A DNA stretch of 64,000 nucleotides, from positions 3,098,561-3,162,560 of the forward strand of contig CAADRB010000002.1 in the NCBI GenBank assembly GCA_900708905.1, in the 5' to 3' direction. This document shows, one piece after another, positions 1 through 13,454 of the stretch. The notes below the pieces were generated by a model that saw nothing but the letters and a program-made list of their open reading frames with translations, did no database searches and was not told the origin of the DNA. A program made the translations under genes and the position numbers. Numbering within the stretch: the first letter of the stretch is position 1; each line of letters begins with the position of its first letter. The DNA is from Hymenolepis diminuta. Its lineage: Eukaryota > Platyhelminthes > Cestoda > Cyclophyllidea > Hymenolepididae.

Positions 1-1475
1 ATGTAGAACCGCTTTGTTTGTATGTAGAGTAACAATTTCGACGGGGTATTGAAAATTACACTATTATTATTAAGAAGTCAACCCCAGAGAAATTTAGTCT
101 ACACTTTTGCACTGTTGCAGCTATATTTCACAAATGGATCTTTTCAGCATTTAATCTTTAGGGTACTTATCAAAGATACATGTAAGATTTAGGAATGGTA
201 AAGCGTAAGGATTCCTGATTAGATAAACACTTGACTCAGCAAAAAAAAGTAGATTAATGAGCAGTGGTTTGAAATCATTATAATAGCCACAATACCACTC
301 ATTATAATTTCTGACTTCCATTTATATATATTGGAAAATGATAACACAGAAGGTTTTGTTTTTGTTTTCTCCTCACGGATAATAAGTTCACCAAGACCAA
401 AATTCTGGTTCAAAAATCGGTTTTAAATTTCAAATGTTAAACAAAATCACCTGAAAAATTCATATGAGCTTTTGGAAAATGTCCTCCAAAAATACAGTAA
501 CTTTATTTAATATACGTTGTATACCCTAAGAAGGACAAAATTTTTCTGGGTATATTAAATGATCATATAATGCTTGAATTGGAGTGTTTGCAAATTAAAT
601 ATCTGAAGGCCACCAAGCACGTTTCTACTAAGGAATTGGAAATAGGACGATTTAACAACCTCTCTGGTCAATAGGGAAACAATTACCAGCATGCAGACCA
701 ACAAAAGAACAGAGTGAAGGAATGAGAAGCAAGAATCGAAGATATACTCAACAATAATCTCATGGTATTAGAGATGGAAGTAGCTAACATAGCTCTGATC
801 TCGTCAGTAAAGGTACTTTAATAGCTCCACTAAACTAGCTTAAATACCCCTCGTAGAACTGATGATTTTCCTAATGCTAACAAAAGTGCAATAGCCTTTC
901 CGAGTTAAAAAAGACTAAGTAATTAAGTAGTACGTCTATTGGACAACTGGGAATGAATGAGAGGAAAAAGATGGAAGGATAGGATGACAAATTGCGGGAA
1001 AGAAGAAAGGCGTCAGTACTGAGCGAAGGCAGGAACTAACTGGTCATTTTGGGAAAATGATGATTTCCTCTTATTCTTGTACAAATTTTAGGTTCTTGGT
1101 TCAGTATTCCATTATTTTTACTCCTGTGGGTCATCATAAACTTTCGTTCAGTCTTGATTTCTCCATAAGATGCTCAATAATAAATCCTTATTTAAATCAT
1201 ACTTCCTACAATAATATTGCGCTGCTAGCTACTCGATCACAGCGGAGATATAATAAAAATTTTAGGGAAAATTTAAATACTATCGCTGAATGCACAGAAA
1301 ATAATAATTTTACGATTTCATTAAATTGCAGTGATTTTCAGTAATTAAATTGTGCTTGAACATACTTAAATTAATGTTATTCAGCTTGGTGCCTTTTATG
1401 AAAAAAATCAATACGTGTTTTTAAAAGCAGGAAGCGTTTGCTATCAGTAACGGGAAAATTTACCTATCAGTGCTG
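1..1475. other. AT-rich intergenic DNA, no gene seen
   Basis: No exon with recognisable protein similarity was found on either strand. The short open frames here (for example a 95-codon frame at 1057-1344) have no domain-like composition and no convincing splice sites. Confidence 0.5.
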
Positions 1476-1489
1476 TTAAGAGGCTAAAT

Positions 1490-1800
1490 CGAATATTCTC
1501 TGTGCATCGATCGCATACACTAAGAGTTCACTCAGTGCGCTCAAAATTTCATGCCTCATGCACTGAACTATCGATTTTTCGACTTCTACCGTCAGATTAG
1601 GATATGTAAGACCACCAGTGAAGAATCCACCGCTGGCAATATTGGTCAACCAATCAGCCAATCATTTAGACCATATCCAATTCTTTATAAGTACGTCTGA
1701 GAAACAAATCATCTCCCTTACTCCCCCTATGGTCTGAGCTGTTGTAGCTCTATAAAGTGGGCAACTGAGCAAGTTATACAAATTCCTTCTCAATTATATT
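1490..1800 (-). repeat. Dispersed repeat family A, copy 1
   Basis: On the minus strand this stretch aligns by eye with segments near 3000-3290 (-), 42230-42545 (+) and, more weakly, 18600-18710 (-) and 57450-57650 (+). Shared landmarks are a block reading about TTGCTCAGTTGCCC followed by a TATA-like TTTATAGAGCT, then a CTCAGA block, and further on a GATTGGNTGA/TTGACCAAT stretch and a TTCNTCGCTGGTGG block. The 61-codon minus frame at 1476-1661 lies in the repeat and is not a host gene. The layout (TATA-like box, then a conserved tail, no protein) would suit an LTR or a miniature LTR element, but no named family is claimed. Confidence 0.55.
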
Positions 1801-2368
1801 ATCTGCACATTATAATTCCCTAACAGTGATTGGTAATAAGATAAATCTTGGAATCTTGTTTACGCGAAAACTCTCACACAGATTCAGTTATCAATATTTT
1901 TAGAAACCAATGTTGCCTTCTGGCAAGCGTTCTTCTTTATAACACATAAGCTAACATTAACAGGGAAATGGGGCATTTTTATGGAGAAAGAAGGCCCAAC
2001 TACAGTGTAAATTATGATGAATATCCTACCTTCGTACTACTATGGCTAGTGCGATCGAACATTCGATTTTACCCTTGCACAACATTCTATCGACTTGCTA
2101 ATTTACAATGTTCGGCTTATGCCAACGACTGTCTCATTGGGATTTCAGCCTTAAGCGAAAGATCATGTCAAATTTATCCTGTACAAAAATAATTTGCATT
2201 TTAGTTAAATTAGAAATGGAGCTAAAGGTTCATTACTGGACTAACCTTAAATTGATCAAATAGTGTGAGGAACATGCGAAATTAGACACGTTAGGACAGT
2301 TGCCCAATTTTGCGTTTTGCTCATCGACAGTTAGGGTAAAAGTGTGGGTCAGTAGGCGTGCAATTCGT

Positions 2369-2392
2369 AGGGGACTGGGGGGGGGTGGGGGC
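2369..2392 (+). other. G-run with quadruplex potential
   Basis: Within about 24 bases there are runs of four, nine and five G separated by ACT and a single T. This meets the usual four-run criterion for an intramolecular G-quadruplex and stands out in a locally AT-rich sequence. No gene start was found nearby, so no regulatory role can be assigned. Confidence 0.5.
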
Positions 2393-2999
2393 CTATGTCA
2401 GAGAGCGCAGATTCAACATAACATTTTATTTAAATATGTGAACTAGATAATAATCGTTTATTAAGATGAAATTTTGTATGGAATCAGGAGAAATAACCAA
2501 TCAAGATACAATACTCAGTAATTAGTTTGAACTTATGCATATCAAGTATTTTTTACTAGAAATGATATATTATAATATAGTTGTCTCAATTATATTCAAG
2601 CTTAAACCTGATATTTGATTTTGACACTCCATTTTATTTACGTAGGTCCCCCAAAACCAGTTAATCGTTTCTTCTTTCGTTTTACCCACCCAGTCTCGAA
2701 GTATCTTCTAGAAACTCCCATCCTGTTCAGACAGCCTTTATTAACTATCTTCTGAAACGACATACCATCAGACAATCCAGCATTGCACTAACCAAACAAA
2801 TGTTTTAGTTTCATATTTGGGTACATTTAAAGAAAAGATAAAGAAGTCTGGTGAAGTTTTGAGTTTTGCATGAGATCTGGCTTTTAAGTACACAAGGCAA
2901 TATATTTATTGAGGCAGCACCAGCCAGTCAATTCATTGAACTAGTTAATGGGTTTTGAACATCCCAGACAGGACTTATCCAGAAATAGTAAGTGTTAGG

Positions 3000-3290
3000 A
3001 AGCCTAAGAGAATATTTTCGATGCACTCTAGCGGGTACACTAAGAGTACACTCGAAAGTTCACCTCCCATATACTGAACTATCTATTATGGAACTTCTAC
3101 GCCGAACATGGATATAAAAGCCCACCAGCGAAGAACTCATCACTACCAGTTAGCCAATCATTAATCACATATCCATTTTTATAGAAATACATCTATTTTC
3201 TCAATAGGGAACCGCCCTTTTGAGGTACAGCCCATCCGTCTTCCTCTACCTGGAGTCTGAGCGGTGGAAATTTCTGAAAGGGGCAACATA
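3000..3290 (-). repeat. Dispersed repeat family A, copy 2
   Basis: Diverged second copy of the repeat at 1490-1800, same orientation and about 1.5 kb away. Shared blocks include GATGCACTCTAGCGGGTACAC against GATCGCATACAC, ACTGAACTATC, CCACCAGYGAAGAA, and the GTCTGAGC/GGGCAAC end. The open frame seen in copy 1 is not kept, so the conservation is of sequence and not of protein. Confidence 0.55.
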
Positions 3291-5672
3291 GTATTGTAAA
3301 GTAAGGCTCTTAAATCTCTGATCTATTTTGTTAACACAACTTGACCTCATCTTCCTTTGTTTTTATTTTGCTATTGTTGTTGTTCACATTTTTTGCTCAA
3401 GATTAAAATATGTAATATGTGTGTTACCATGGCTTATAATGGTAAATTGATTGAAAAACTTGGAATACGAGAATAATCATGTTTACCTATGAAGAAAATG
3501 CATCATTCGTAGCCACCCATCTCATACACTTACGTATATCAAAGGTAAAATAAAGAACCTCCTGTGCACATGTAAGCCATCAGGAACATTTGTACTGAAA
3601 AATTGGAAGTAGACTAATCCTGCAACATTGTTAGCCCGAAAGTAAGCATGCTTGCCTGCACGCAGGATGGACCAATCAGACAAATGTTGGAGAACAGTAC
3701 CTACTGACTAGATCAGGAGGTAATAATCACATCTATATCCTTTTCTGAGAGAGGGAGAGAGAGGATTGTTGTCATTGTAAGCTTTATGGTGCTTGGTCTA
3801 TATTTCCATCTATCATACATTGTAAAAACTTTATAAACTTCTTAATTCAAAGACCCATTTAGAAGACGCCTTCTACATGCATCCTCTATTACTCCTAAAC
3901 AAAGATATTTTACATTTGGATATAACAAGGGGAGAAGCTGAACATTTAACGCTGTGGTACTGAGTTCCTAAATGATAAAGGCGATCTTGGGAATGCATTA
4001 GAATATCTGGAATTTCAATTTTAACGCATTCCGGAATGGATGAAAATATCTATATACAAAAGTAGTGTGCCAAATAAATAACAATTTGGTCCGTATAAAA
4101 TGTCCAATTCCATAAAATATTTTTTCTCATTACAAGTAAAAAGGAATGCACCAAGAATGCTGGGCAAAACATGTTCGACCGAAAAAATTATATACTATTG
4201 CTATTAGTTTATGAAGAATTATATTTAATCTACGATCAGCATCATCAGAAAACTCATCTTTAAACACTTACCTTACTAAAACTCACCTGATTGGCAATTT
4301 CCCCGTATATGAATAGTTTCAGTTAAAATAAATTTAAGATTGAATATTATAATTCTCTAGACAGCCTGTAATTACACAATTTGCCTCAGCTATAAAAACT
4401 GGATACTGGACTCTGATTAAGGAGGATAAGACCACTAAAAATGCTGATCTGGTTAAAACAAGTTTAAAGAGTTCAGTAAAATGCATGTTCATAAAAGCGG
4501 ATTTCTAAAAGATATACACCTACAAACACCAACTATTCATGGCGATTGAAAAGTAGCATCGCATAAACAAACGTGCCAAGTTATCGACATACAATGAAGT
4601 TCGAAAAACAGTGCAAAGATAGGGAAGGACTGTTAAAAAAGGTACATTTTTAGATCACCACCAAAATCTGCCTTGCAAAACTCAGGCTCACAAGTGCTAT
4701 ATAATGGGGTCCCAGGTGGGAAATACTTCTGTATAATCAGAATTTCCAATAAAACCTGGTGCGTCTGTTTCTTATGCTCCTTTTTCCTCGTACTAACTAA
4801 ACCCAAGTAAATTACTCACTTCCAATTTTAGAAATAGGAAGCTACTTTTTAACGATTCCATATGTAACAGTAGAGCCCAAGCAATTTTGACCAAGTCAAG
4901 TGAACTAACCTCTTGATTAACAGCAAAAACAACTGGTAGCCCAAACACATCCACAAATCCTGAGTTTTTACATTTTTTTCTCTAAGGAACATTGCAATTT
5001 TTAGCGCTTGTCCCACAAAATTGGAACACGGCATGAAGAGAGAGTCCAGAAACCAAAAGAATCCAACGTCTGTTTGAGGTCGGCCTCTGATATGCCTCCA
5101 TGTGATGTTTCCTCCAAACCGGTGTTAAATTCTCTGCTGTACATTAATATGCTTTATCCCAAAAACAAATCACACGTTTAATACTCGCTAAGCATATACT
5201 AAAAACTTTCCTCGAGAATTCACTGATATCTAAGAAATCATTACTATAAGATTGACATGAGGTTAAACAACAAAATCCGAAAACATTTCATAGAAAGACC
5301 TGGGATATCACTGTAACGCAAATCACTATTTTCTTTACTCTGTGAGCGGAATGGCCAACCTCACTGGGTACGTCTGATCAAAATAGAGGGTGTCACAATT
5401 CGAGACTCTCACCAGGGAAGCTCCTTGATATCATTCTAATTACAAGTTGAATGTTAAAAGACACTTTCTTAAAAGAACTTGAGAATTATTTTTTACTTCA
5501 GGCTGGCGATAGAGGAAAGCAATCGAAAATAAAAACACCAATTAATATTGAATGTATTGTTCTCAAAATAGCAGAAAAATTAAGACATAAAGTATTCTAC
5601 AAATACAATGATGAAGTTCACGAGTTTTAATGAGTATGTGATAGAGTAAACAATTCCAAATAGGAAACGAAA

Positions 5673-6384
5673 TTAGCAAATACAACCGCTGGAAGCTTCA
5701 TGTGATGCGTCTTCAAGGTTGATGTTGCTCTTGGGTTTCCGGTTAGCCTCAAAACATGGAGATCGAACAATCTTAAGAGGAAAACGAACCAAATTCAAAA
5801 TATCAAAAACATTGTAACACTTTGTGAAGGCAGGGGAAACTTACAGAGGATACAAGCTGATGGAAGCAATTGTTTATGTTTTCACTAGTTAGGGCACTGG
5901 TTTCTACAAACAGCATGGAGGAACGCATTGCAAATTCCCTAGCTTCTTCCTTCATTACAGCTCTTTCAACCAAATCAATTTTATTTCCAACAAGCATCTT
6001 GATGATATTAGGGTTATTTGCATAGTAGTCAACGTTCTCATCCCAGTTTTTAATGTTCTCAAAACTATCGCGGTTGGTAACATCATAAACTGAATTTTGA
6101 AACAAAGTAAATTCTTCACGAAATTATTTACCAAGAAGGACACCTTCGGCATTCCTATAGAAGAGAGGTTGCAAGGCTGTCATTCCATTCGCTTCAGCCC
6201 CCGCTGTATCCCAAAATGAAAGAGTGTAGGTGATGCCATCAATCTCGATTTTGGAAGGCATAAAGTCTACCCCGATTGTTGGAGCAATTGTATCATCAAA
6301 TTTCTCATCGGCAAAACGTTTCATGATGCTTGTCTTGCCCACAGAAGAGTCACCGATGAATAATATTTTTATAGGTTTCTCCAT
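5673..6384 (-). CDS. Rab-family small GTPase, divergent, three exons
   Basis: Exons on the minus strand are 6384-6132, 6089-5845 and 5771-5673, with GT-AG introns of 42 and 73 bp. The joined protein is 198 residues, a normal Rab length. Visible motifs are the P-loop GDSSVGKT (11-18), switch I TIGVDF (36-41), G3 WDTAG (58-62), G4 NKID (120-123) and G5 TSA (148-150). It ends in CIC, a CxC-type double-geranylgeranylation signal, so it should be a membrane-attached vesicle-trafficking switch. The stretch SMLFVETSA resembles Rab18, but overall it is divergent and I do not assign an orthologue. Oddities: the residue after DTAG is Ala63 where nearly all Rabs have the catalytic Gln, the following switch II (AEANGMTALQ) is atypical, and YYRG is replaced by FYRN. 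An AG immediately precedes the ATG, so the first exon may begin at the start codon. Phases agree across all junctions (253, 245 and 99 nt). Confidence 0.9.
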
Positions 6385-6400
6385 CTACAGTTGAATGCAT
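6385..6400 (-). promoter_or_regulatory. Splice acceptor abutting the Rab start codon
   Basis: On the minus strand the bases before the ATG read CAACTGTAG, giving an AG|ATG boundary. It could be the acceptor of a 5'-UTR intron or a spliced-leader trans-splice site. The pyrimidine tract is weak, so the call depends partly on the same arrangement being seen at the two NPF genes. Confidence 0.4.
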
Positions 6401-7799
6401 TTTATAGGTAGCGTCGCGAATATGAATTCTAAGACTCAAGTCAATCCGTATAATCAGTCATAAACGGTGCGAGTATTCAAATATCGAATGGAGCATAAAA
6501 ATGAACTTACAGCAGTATAGATATAATTGGAATTAATATTAACGAACTCATTCAGTCTTACTCATTTTACCTTTGATAAAATATCTACCAAATCTCGCAC
6601 AAAAACCCACTTTAATGTAAATTGAGGCCTACGTGAAATGAGATTAACATTCAAGGTCATAAAATAATTGTAGATATTGCAAGAACACAGTAAATTTTCA
6701 CATTTTCGTTTTAGCGAATTCTAGTTTTAATTAATTTCAATTAACATTTTAATGCTATTTTAAGAGCAAAATGACTGTTTGGTAAGCAGGTTTAACAAAA
6801 TATGAAATATGAATTAACTCCTGATACCTTATCTTTTCATAAATGGCATTATATTGATCAAACGAACTGCAAATTTTCCATCAGACATCAGGATAAAACA
6901 TCAACACCCACTTTGTGAAAAATTAACTACTACGACTTTCGTCATCATTATCAGTTCAATTTAACAAACATTCGTTTTCAAGGCAATAGTTAATTTCAAC
7001 GCAATTGTGCAATCATATGGGAAGATATTAATCCCAGTTAATATTAGTTGGAACCGTGACTCTACGGCCTATAACTACGTATTTGGGCGTTTTTACAGTT
7101 AAGAAGCTAAATATTGGCACTCTGTAGGTAGCGTGCTTCTCTTTTCGTTTAAAGTGTACCTGTCTTCTGATTGCCGGTCTTTTGGTCTTCGCTTCTGAGA
7201 ACAGAGGTTAATCCTGATAAAAAAGTACATTTTGCACCCCAATGAGTTAGGTAAGTGTTCTCATTGAATCTTATAATTATTTTTATTATATTAGTTCTCA
7301 GTCAGGTTAATTCATTTTAAAGGTTTATGAAATGACCAATGATTGACTTTCAGAGAGCCTTGAACTAACCATCAAAGAGTTTTGGGGTTCGAGAAATAAA
7401 GTGTGGTCACCTGTCTTGCAGCTATACTTGTCTAGATTGCAAAAGAATTGACCAAATAGATAGTTGATTGTCTACCGAATTCTTCACTACCATTATGTTT
7501 TTTGTGGAGGCGTTAGTATGTTTAGATTTTGATAACTGATAGATGTTTTATCTACTTTTTCAGGTACTGTGGGAATCTTCCTTCGAGGAAGACGTTTTGC
7601 TCTTTTATACGACTTCTTTTTCAAATACACCTTCCGACACATAACTGTTTCAGAACTGACAGTTCACAATCGCCCAGAGACCATAAAACTCCTCTTGGAT
7701 GTGTATATCTCTGTAGATACATTTTAAAGTATTATGATATATTGATACGACATGAATCGGGGTCGAATAGGTGGAATAAGTCGAGCCACTCGTGTTGCT
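6401..7799. other. Intergenic DNA upstream of the Rab gene
   Basis: This should hold the promoter of the minus-strand Rab gene, but no clear TATA or initiator element could be singled out in the AT-rich sequence. The 90-codon plus frame at 7529-7801 has no recognisable similarity and runs into a repeat. Confidence 0.4.
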
Positions 7800-7990
7800 A
7801 GAACGGTTAGGAGCTGGTTACGAAAGCTATCCTAATTTATTGATAAAAGTATACAGTTTATGTGTTTCGACAGTTTCGAGAGACGTCAGTGACGTCCGAC
7901 CATCGATGGCTTCGTGTGGTGATTGGCTGCTGCGGAGTTATCTATAGACACATCAAAATCGCCTGTCTGGGGGTGCTATTGACGGCATCT
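7800..7990 (+). repeat. Dispersed repeat family B, copy 1
   Basis: This stretch resembles the reverse complement of 51640-51840. Shared order: a TCCTAATTTATTGAT-like block, then GAGACGTCAGT with a CGTCC/GTGTC continuation, a GCGTG/TCGTG-TGATTGG-like block, and GGGGGTGCTATTGACG against GGGGCCATCTGTGGAC. It is locally GC-richer than its surroundings. It looks like a short, diverged LTR- or SINE-like interspersed repeat; no coding capacity is seen. Confidence 0.4.
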
Positions 7991-7999
7991 TATTGTTCC

Positions 8000-10900
8000 A
8001 GACTGCAAGGCGTTAGTTGAAATGCGTTTTTTCTGACATCTGTGTGTCATAATACGCCAGTATGCAACGATACAGTAATACCGTAATCAAAAAATCATGA
8101 AAAACAGTGTGTCCAAGACTTTTTTTAGAGGTAAGGCTATTCTCATATATCAAATCATTTCTATAGTACATCACTTCCAGAAATATCAATTCATGAAGGT
8201 TTCATTTATGCGGCTGGTTTGTGACATTTCTAGAGCATCTAATTAGCCTCACTTATCTAAAAATAGGAAGTAGTCAAAATGAACGCTACTAATCTATGTT
8301 CAGTAGCATGTAATGAAATAATATCATTTTTACGGAAAATAAGTATTTAAAGGTAGGGCAGTTTTAGCCCACTTTTCTCACTCCTACGTTGTGAACTCCA
8401 ACCTATTCTGTCGATAACTCATCCCTATTTCCCCAGAAGGCATATCAATTGTCACATTTATAATTCCAGCGTTCTAAATTTTGCGTCGCCTCATTTTACC
8501 TTTTTAATAACGAGGCTTTTATCTTTCCTCGCTGTTCTCTTCTAACGCAAGTATTCAGACAGAGACTGTCTCTTCTCTGTCTTGTGGTAATGAATCTCAT
8601 GAAGACTTGGTAAGGCCATAGCACAGCATATCCTAAACTATTGCCATCTACCAACAAATCCAAAAGAGTAAAATGGCTACTTATAAAATTCGTGGGGCGT
8701 AAAGCGATCACAACTCCGAAGCAATACATGACATAATACAGTGTGACTGAAAATCACTAGTTATTTCATGCTGGCAGATTACTGAAGCAATTCAACACGC
8801 TTAACGAGGATTGAAAACATCAAATCGCAAATCCCGAATTATGACAGAAAGTCTTAAATTTCAAAATGGGAAGTTATACAATTAAAACGGCAACAAATTA
8901 CTAATTTACGAAACTGGTAAGGTGAAATTTTGGGCAATGATAAGGTGGTTTCTTGAGGGAATAGCTTTAACGAGTCTCTAGGACGCTATTGGCTCAAGCG
9001 AACTAGTAAATAAGACCTGACACCACTACTTTTTGAGGAGCGACCGAATTGGGTAAAGCGATTCGCTCGTACCCAGGAATATGAAAATAAAGATAAGATT
9101 TAGATGACAAAGATGATGAAGACGACTTCATCTTTAAAGAGGTATTCTTAAGAAATTTTAAGTCCTATAAATCAAGGAAAGGTCGTATCAAAAATACGAT
9201 TTTGACATAGGTGTAAAGATTCTCTATGATATAAAATTAGTGTGGTAGGGCCTATTTGGATATCGGAGATTTTGGTCCTTAAGCCAACATCTTATCTTTA
9301 AGTATTCGGAGATGTAATTTTAAGTTAAAATTAGCTATATAGTCGCGTTAGTGATAGTTGCAATAGATATTGGTTTTTAAGAGTGAATGAGTGTATTCGT
9401 CTTCATTTCTCTCATCACGCACTTCAAAACCAGTTCACATTTTTTTGATTTTGAAGAAGGCATATATTTAAATAAATCAAATTTAGAGGATTGGATGACG
9501 GCACCACTCCCACCCTAGTTACTATAATCTAGGGTTTTCAGTTAATAATTTATTTTCATAATATTCATAATATTTCTTTGATATTGCCTCTTTGGAACAG
9601 CACAAAGACTTCACGTTTTAACGAGATAGCATCATAGAATACTGAATTGATTACAATCATTTGGGCAGGCAAATTGCATATGGTCACGTCAAGCCTAGCC
9701 AGGTCGATCTGTCTCAATTGGAGTATATCGTGTAGCCAGATACTGGGGTCTGAGTACAAAAGAAAATGTCAATAAGTGCTTGGCTGGATGCCTGGAATCT
9801 GAGGCTAATTTCTTTTCCTAATCAAATGTTGAATGTAAGTCAGAGGCAGAATATTGCGTGGGGTAATGCCGATTATCATCCGATTATAAACAACTCTGAG
9901 GTGATTAATGCTTGTCTTGCTAATCATTCGTCGATTTATAACTTGTTTGTTTTAATAACATTTTAGTGGCCGGTCATCGGTCATTTACTATTACTATTAT
10001 TTATTTTCGACCATGGTCACCACCACCACCATCAGCATCAAGATGATGGTGGTCTCACGTCCTCTAGTGTGAATTGACTACGAGTGAAGTAAAAGTTATT
10101 TCCGTTTTATCAAAATTCACATCCAGTGAACATCCATCAATTTCTATTATAATAAAACCGTATGAAAATTTATCAAAAATCGATAATCGATAACAAAAAT
10201 TTAAAAAATCGATTTTTTGGCTTAAAACAACTTACCGCTCTTTGACTCAGAGGATGAGAGTGACACTCAATGTTTTGAACTGGTTTGCGGGTTCCTATAG
10301 TTTAAGTTAAATTTGAATGAATTTGCGGAAATTTCGTCCAATCTTCCTCAAAATTTTAATCCCAATATCCCAAGGTATGACAGTTTCGATGACAAAGAGA
10401 CAGCAATCGCATCTTGCTTTCATCGTGAAAATCTTCAAATTTCACTTTCTCCTTCTCCTCATTTTAATAAAATAAATAAACGCAACCTATCATCTCAAAA
10501 TAGGATATACACCAAAAACTATGGATGAGCTATTTTGATAAGTCATAAATTTGCCTAGGGCTTATATTATTGAGTACTAATTTTCAAATTTGAGATTCCA
10601 TTATTAAATACTCGATTTTGGAAGAAATTATTTTTTGCAGCATATCGAAACTTGCCAATTATTCTAGCCCTCATCTGGATAAACGAGAAAAGACACCAGT
10701 AAAGATTTGGTGTTTATTATTAATCAGTATTTATTTAATGGGGTCTCAAGTCACGAATTTAAGTTCATCGATAATCTAAGCCTTAACAAAGGTAACGAGC
10801 CAATATGCGTGACAAATTTTCATAAATCGTTGAATATAACGTCGTAGATAACTATAGTAAATGCACAAACTTTAATGACACGAAAAGTACAATTCTCACT

Positions 10901-13454
10901 GGATATTGGAAGAATTAGGCAAAAGAAAGTGATAGAGGAGCAGTTTAATCTCCTTAAAGTATTCTAAAATACAGATGTTATATTTTTTGCCTGTATTTTA
11001 CTATTATTATTACTCCCATATATGAAGTAGCAGGGTTTTTTAGCAAAAATGCGTTAGACAAAAGAAATATTTTTAATTTTGTAAAACAGATCACCGTTAA
11101 CTTGTTCGGAGCCAAGGTGTTAAAAAGGAAAATTTACGCACTGGAACATCAAAGCCATAGCGCCAAATCCAATAAATAAATAAAGTGATCTACTTAAATG
11201 ACAGGTATAAATGACATTAATAATTCACTTATTTCATAAGACATGAAACTTTGTCAAAGAGGAAGAAATCAGAGACCCTCCTTATTGAAAAAAACTATCT
11301 TTCTTTAGATAGCTCGAAGATTTGTGTGCGTACTAATTTTGAAGGAAGGTGGTAGTGCTATTTACTTTGAATCAGTATTGAAATTATAATTGATTGAACA
11401 GACGCTAAGACTAGTAAGCTTGTCACTAAATTATTAGACTAACTGATAATGCGGAAAAAGAATAGCCACTAGGATTAAAATAACTCATAAATGACATTAG
11501 AATTTAAACCAGACACCAACACGCAAAGTGAATAAATAAAATAGTTCCAAGTAATTTTCTTATCAACAAAACCTCCATGGTGAAAATTGTTTTCGTTTTG
11601 AGTTGTCCATTTACAAGGGGTGTATAAACAGAACATTAAATAAAGTATGGAAATTAATGTTGAGGTAATAGTCGCTAACTCATTTAATTAGAGTAGGTTT
11701 CCCAAATAAATAAACCTGTTCTTTTATGTAAAAACTGATTGTTATATAAACGAGAAAGCTCCGAAAACTAGAGTCTTGGTTCGAAGAGTATAGTAAAACT
11801 AACATCTTTCAAGCTTATCACGATCTTCGCCACACAACTTAATAGACAGGGAACAGAATTACAAAGAGCAATATTTATCAAAAAAGTCCGAAAAAGTGAA
11901 AAGTTACGTGCAAGTATAGAGAGTTGGATATATCGGTCATCAAAGACTTTAGATGAAAAAAGTGGGTTATATAGTTATTAGAATGAGATACCCAGAGGGC
12001 CAATAGAAAGGTGGTTAGAATAGAGCACTATCACTGTAGATGAAGATGCGTCTACAGAAGAATTTCAGGTATGTTCATTTTTGGCCACTCCAGATGCCCT
12101 ATGGGGAAGATCATATTGGATAATAAGACATCTAAAGGGATGGATAATTTTGAATCCATCACTTCTCGTTATCTAAATAATATGGTTAGCAAATTCGGCA
12201 CGTGAATCCGCTAATGTACTCAACCCTGCTATATTGTAGCTTCTAACTAGGAAATTTGTGCCTATTAATCCAGTAGTAGAGGTTAACAGCTTAATGCTAT
12301 GAACACCGCGGTTAGTAGCCGGAGACGTTAATTGAATAATGTTCCTAAATTTAGCTCCTGTAAACGGATAGGAGGATAGTATGTTACATACCGGTAATAC
12401 CTCCAAAACTCATTTAGACAAACCGTTTTCAATACTAATCTTGCTTAAAGGAGTAGCATCACAGAGTCAATGTGGCAAAAAACTTGAAATTTGGTCATCA
12501 GAAATGAAACATCAATTTAATAACCCATAAATGTTAACCAAAAGTAGTGACCACTATGATCACGAATTGCACAATCCTAATGATTTTAGAACTGGTTCGG
12601 TTTAAACTGGAACCTCTGTCACATATGACAAATTTTGCCTGACTAACTAAAACTAGGAACATGAACTCGTTGAAATTGGCACATTTGGAAACTTTTTCCT
12701 CATCAAGAAGTACTATGGCGCCGTCCACTGTATCGTGTTTATAATGGAATTTTTCGTTCTTGTCAATCCTTCTCCTGTATTCAATATTCAGAACAATTAA
12801 TTTGGATTTTCCTCCCTAAATAAATGAACAAATAGTTTAAAACTTAGAATAAATTTTTATTTTAATTACATCTAATTATGTATAGATTTTATTTGACGAA
12901 ATTTTATCTCAGTAAGGAAGAAATTCCATTACTTTAACTGGTTAAAGTAGGTGGTAAAAGGAAAAGAAACAAACATTTCGTTGTTTCCCGTTGGGGGTTT
13001 TTTCTTAATCAGATTTTATTAAACGTTTATCTAAGTTTAGTACGAGAGCAGATGAATAGGACAAATAAAAAGACGGCTTACTTTTATCATTCACCAAATA
13101 TCTAATTATAAGTAGCACTTGGATTCCGGATTGATCGTTTTATGGTGATTTTCAACGGTACTGTAAAAATGTTTCCTATTAGAACACATTTTAACTGAAT
13201 AAAGCACAAGTTTGCACTTTGACTAACTCCTGTTAGTCGGGTTTGGATAATTCGAATAATCTGATAACACACAAAGCTTTAATGGACTAAATTTTGAAAA
13301 ATGTTCTACTTAAGCAGAAAAGTAAATGAATTCTAAGAGAGTTATGACTTAGCAGTCACAGCGTTTATTAAATAAAAATTTTCCCATGTATGGGCCGAGA
13401 AGATGACCGAAAGGGGAATCGAAAAAGAATAGAGAAGATCATCACAGAAATTAC
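8000..13454. other. Intergenic DNA, no gene recognised
   Basis: Many short open frames occur (for example 8496-8729, 9565-9759, 10313-10528, 12173-12406, 12534-12728), but none has a recognisable domain. The minus frame near 12534-12728 has an acidic coding-like start but I could not connect it to other exons. A small trinucleotide hairpin lies at about 10022-10056. Confidence 0.4.
10022..10056. repeat. CCA/TGG trinucleotide hairpin
   Basis: An ACC repeat run (ACCACCACCATCA) is followed after a short loop by GATGATGGTGGT, forming an imperfect hairpin with a stem of about ten pairs. It is probably a decayed microsatellite that has become palindromic. Confidence 0.55.

Larger units (their letters stand above)
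1801..5672. other. Intergenic DNA downstream of the Rab gene
   Basis: Apart from repeat copy A2 (3000-3290), a G-rich run (2369-2392) and a short GA-rich tract (about 3746-3766), nothing recognisable was seen. The 61-codon minus frame at 4849-5034 has no splice context or similarity that I can identify. Confidence 0.45.

Noticed and set aside
9991..10080. Palindromic CCA/TGG stretch considered as a terminator or regulatory hairpin
   Set aside because: It is a decayed trinucleotide repeat with no adjacent gene; hairpin terminators are not used by animal protein-coding genes.
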